A stretch of 64,000 bases of DNA from Gemmobacter aquaticus (GTDB taxonomy: Bacteria > Pseudomonadota > Alphaproteobacteria > Rhodobacterales > Rhodobacteraceae): NCBI RefSeq assembly GCF_007859075.1, contig NZ_VOAK01000011.1:1-64000 (forward strand), read 5' to 3'. The notes below the pieces were generated by a model that was not told where the DNA came from, did no database searches, and saw only the letters and a list, made by a program, of their open reading frames with translations. The translations under genes were made by a program, and so were the position numbers. Shown here in pieces: positions 63,532-64,000 of this stretch; positions within the stretch are counted from its first letter, which is position 1, and each line of letters starts with the position of its first letter.

Positions 63532-64000
63532 CAGTCGGCCAACAGACGCGCAGCGCCTGCCTCTACCGCCAGACCAACCCGCTTGCCGGGTGCCGGTACT
63601 GCAACTCGGTCAGAGTTCTGCAAGCGCAGATGCAGCGGGGTGCCATCCTCCAGCCGGGCGATGACCTGCCGGTCGGTGCCCAGATAGACCACCCGGTCGA
63701 CCACGGCCTGCAGATCGCCCGCCTCGGTCAGGGCCATGCGTTCGGGCCGGATCGACAGGTGATGCTTGCCGATGCCTTGTCCCGCCGCCGCGACCTGCAA
63801 GCGGTGCCCTCCGGGCAAGGTAACCTCGGCCCGACCGTCCCGCACCGACAAAACCTCGACCGGCAGAAGGTTGGTCTCGCCAATGAAGTCCGCGACGAAG
63901 CGGTTTACCGGTGCCTCGTAGATTTCCTGTGCCGTGCCGATCTGCTGGACATGACCGGCGCTCATCACCGCGATCCGGTCGCTCATCGTCAGCGCTTCTT
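63531..64000 (-). CDS. ABC transporter ATPase, PotA/PotG-like, C-terminal part
   Basis: Only the last 156 codons are in the window; the gene continues beyond 64000. [20 protein letters not shown] then [20 protein letters not shown] is the end of the nucleotide-binding domain just after the H-loop, and [20 protein letters not shown] the TOBE domain. It is the first gene of the four-gene importer operon as far as seen. Confidence 0.9.
   Translation of the reverse strand, partial: EALTMSDRIAVMSAGHVQQIGTAQEIYEAPVNRFVADFIGETNLLPVEVLSVRDGRAEVTLPGGHRLQVAAAGQGIGKHHLSIRPERMALTEAGDLQAVVDRVVYLGTDRQVIARLEDGTPLHLRLQNSDRVAVPAPGKRVGLAVEAGAARLLAD

Overview
The window looks like part of a large replicon, chromosome or megaplasmid, of a high-GC alphaproteobacterium, most likely a member of the Rhodobacteraceae. 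The reasons are the codon use, the dense ATGA/TGATG-coupled operons, the DUF6473 glycan gene, the Tat-tagged enzymes, the hydroxyproline genes and the Pot-type transporters. I found no tRNA, rRNA or CRISPR array. About a quarter of the window is accessory DNA broken up by insertion-sequence (IS) remnants.

Layout. 1-600: truncated IS3 and IS21 pieces. 600-2820: a leftward pair, a methyltransferase-like protein and a coiled-coil protein with a nearly perfect 255-bp internal tandem repeat. 2820-4600: an IS graveyard with a decayed serine recombinase. 4600-11640: a rightward surface-glycan island of three glycosyltransferase proteins (one with two GT domains), a dead hexapeptide acetyltransferase, a sulfotransferase and a DUF6473 protein. 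11880-12430: IS3 joined to IS21 remnants. 12440-18100: a leftward heavy-metal RND efflux operon with an unusual fused adaptor. 18600-20650: deaminase, universal stress protein and sulfotransferase. 20900-25940: a rightward copper-handling operon (small Cys/His protein, multicopper oxidase, 34-residue membrane peptide, P-type ATPase, DUF411 protein). 26960-31380: SnoaL-like protein and LysR regulator, then a DoxX/VOC/MsrQ-like/cytochrome b561 operon. 31540-32390: a dead IS5-family element. 32620-34470: an OmpA-type protein with a long coiled coil. 34780-35190: two more IS3 fragments.

35270-41540 is the most unusual part. Two paralogous short-chain dehydrogenases carry twin-arginine (Tat) signals and intact NAD-binding and catalytic motifs, so they are probably exported. 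They flank a winged-helix regulator. The second one follows an outer-membrane barrel of alginate-export type that appears to carry an N-terminal POTRA-like domain. An MFS carrier of the GPH/MelB type lies next to it. The same inverted-repeat motifs occur upstream of both transcription units, so the set looks like one regulon, which I propose as a periplasmic oxidoreduction and export system.

41800-53320 is a nearly complete hydroxyproline catabolic locus: 4-hydroxyproline 2-epimerase, D-hydroxyproline oxidase, polar amino-acid ABC importer, deaminase and ketoglutarate-semialdehyde dehydrogenase. It also has two enzymes for 3-hydroxyproline (an AcnX-type dehydratase and a Ser/Thr variant of the proline-racemase family) and a GntR/FCD regulator with a matching palindrome at its own promoter and at the deaminase promoter. 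53390-57690 holds a TetR gene divergent from an enoyl-CoA hydratase cluster, an AraC regulator, a periplasmic YbhB-like protein and a hexapeptide protein. 57858-64000 holds a trimethylamine-dehydrogenase-like flavoprotein that keeps the cofactor-binding residues but has lost two of three aromatic substrate residues, a nitrilase-family hydrolase, and a Pot-type ABC importer cut off by the window end. Together with the hydroxyproline genes this suggests use of N-methylated proline or betaine-type compounds.
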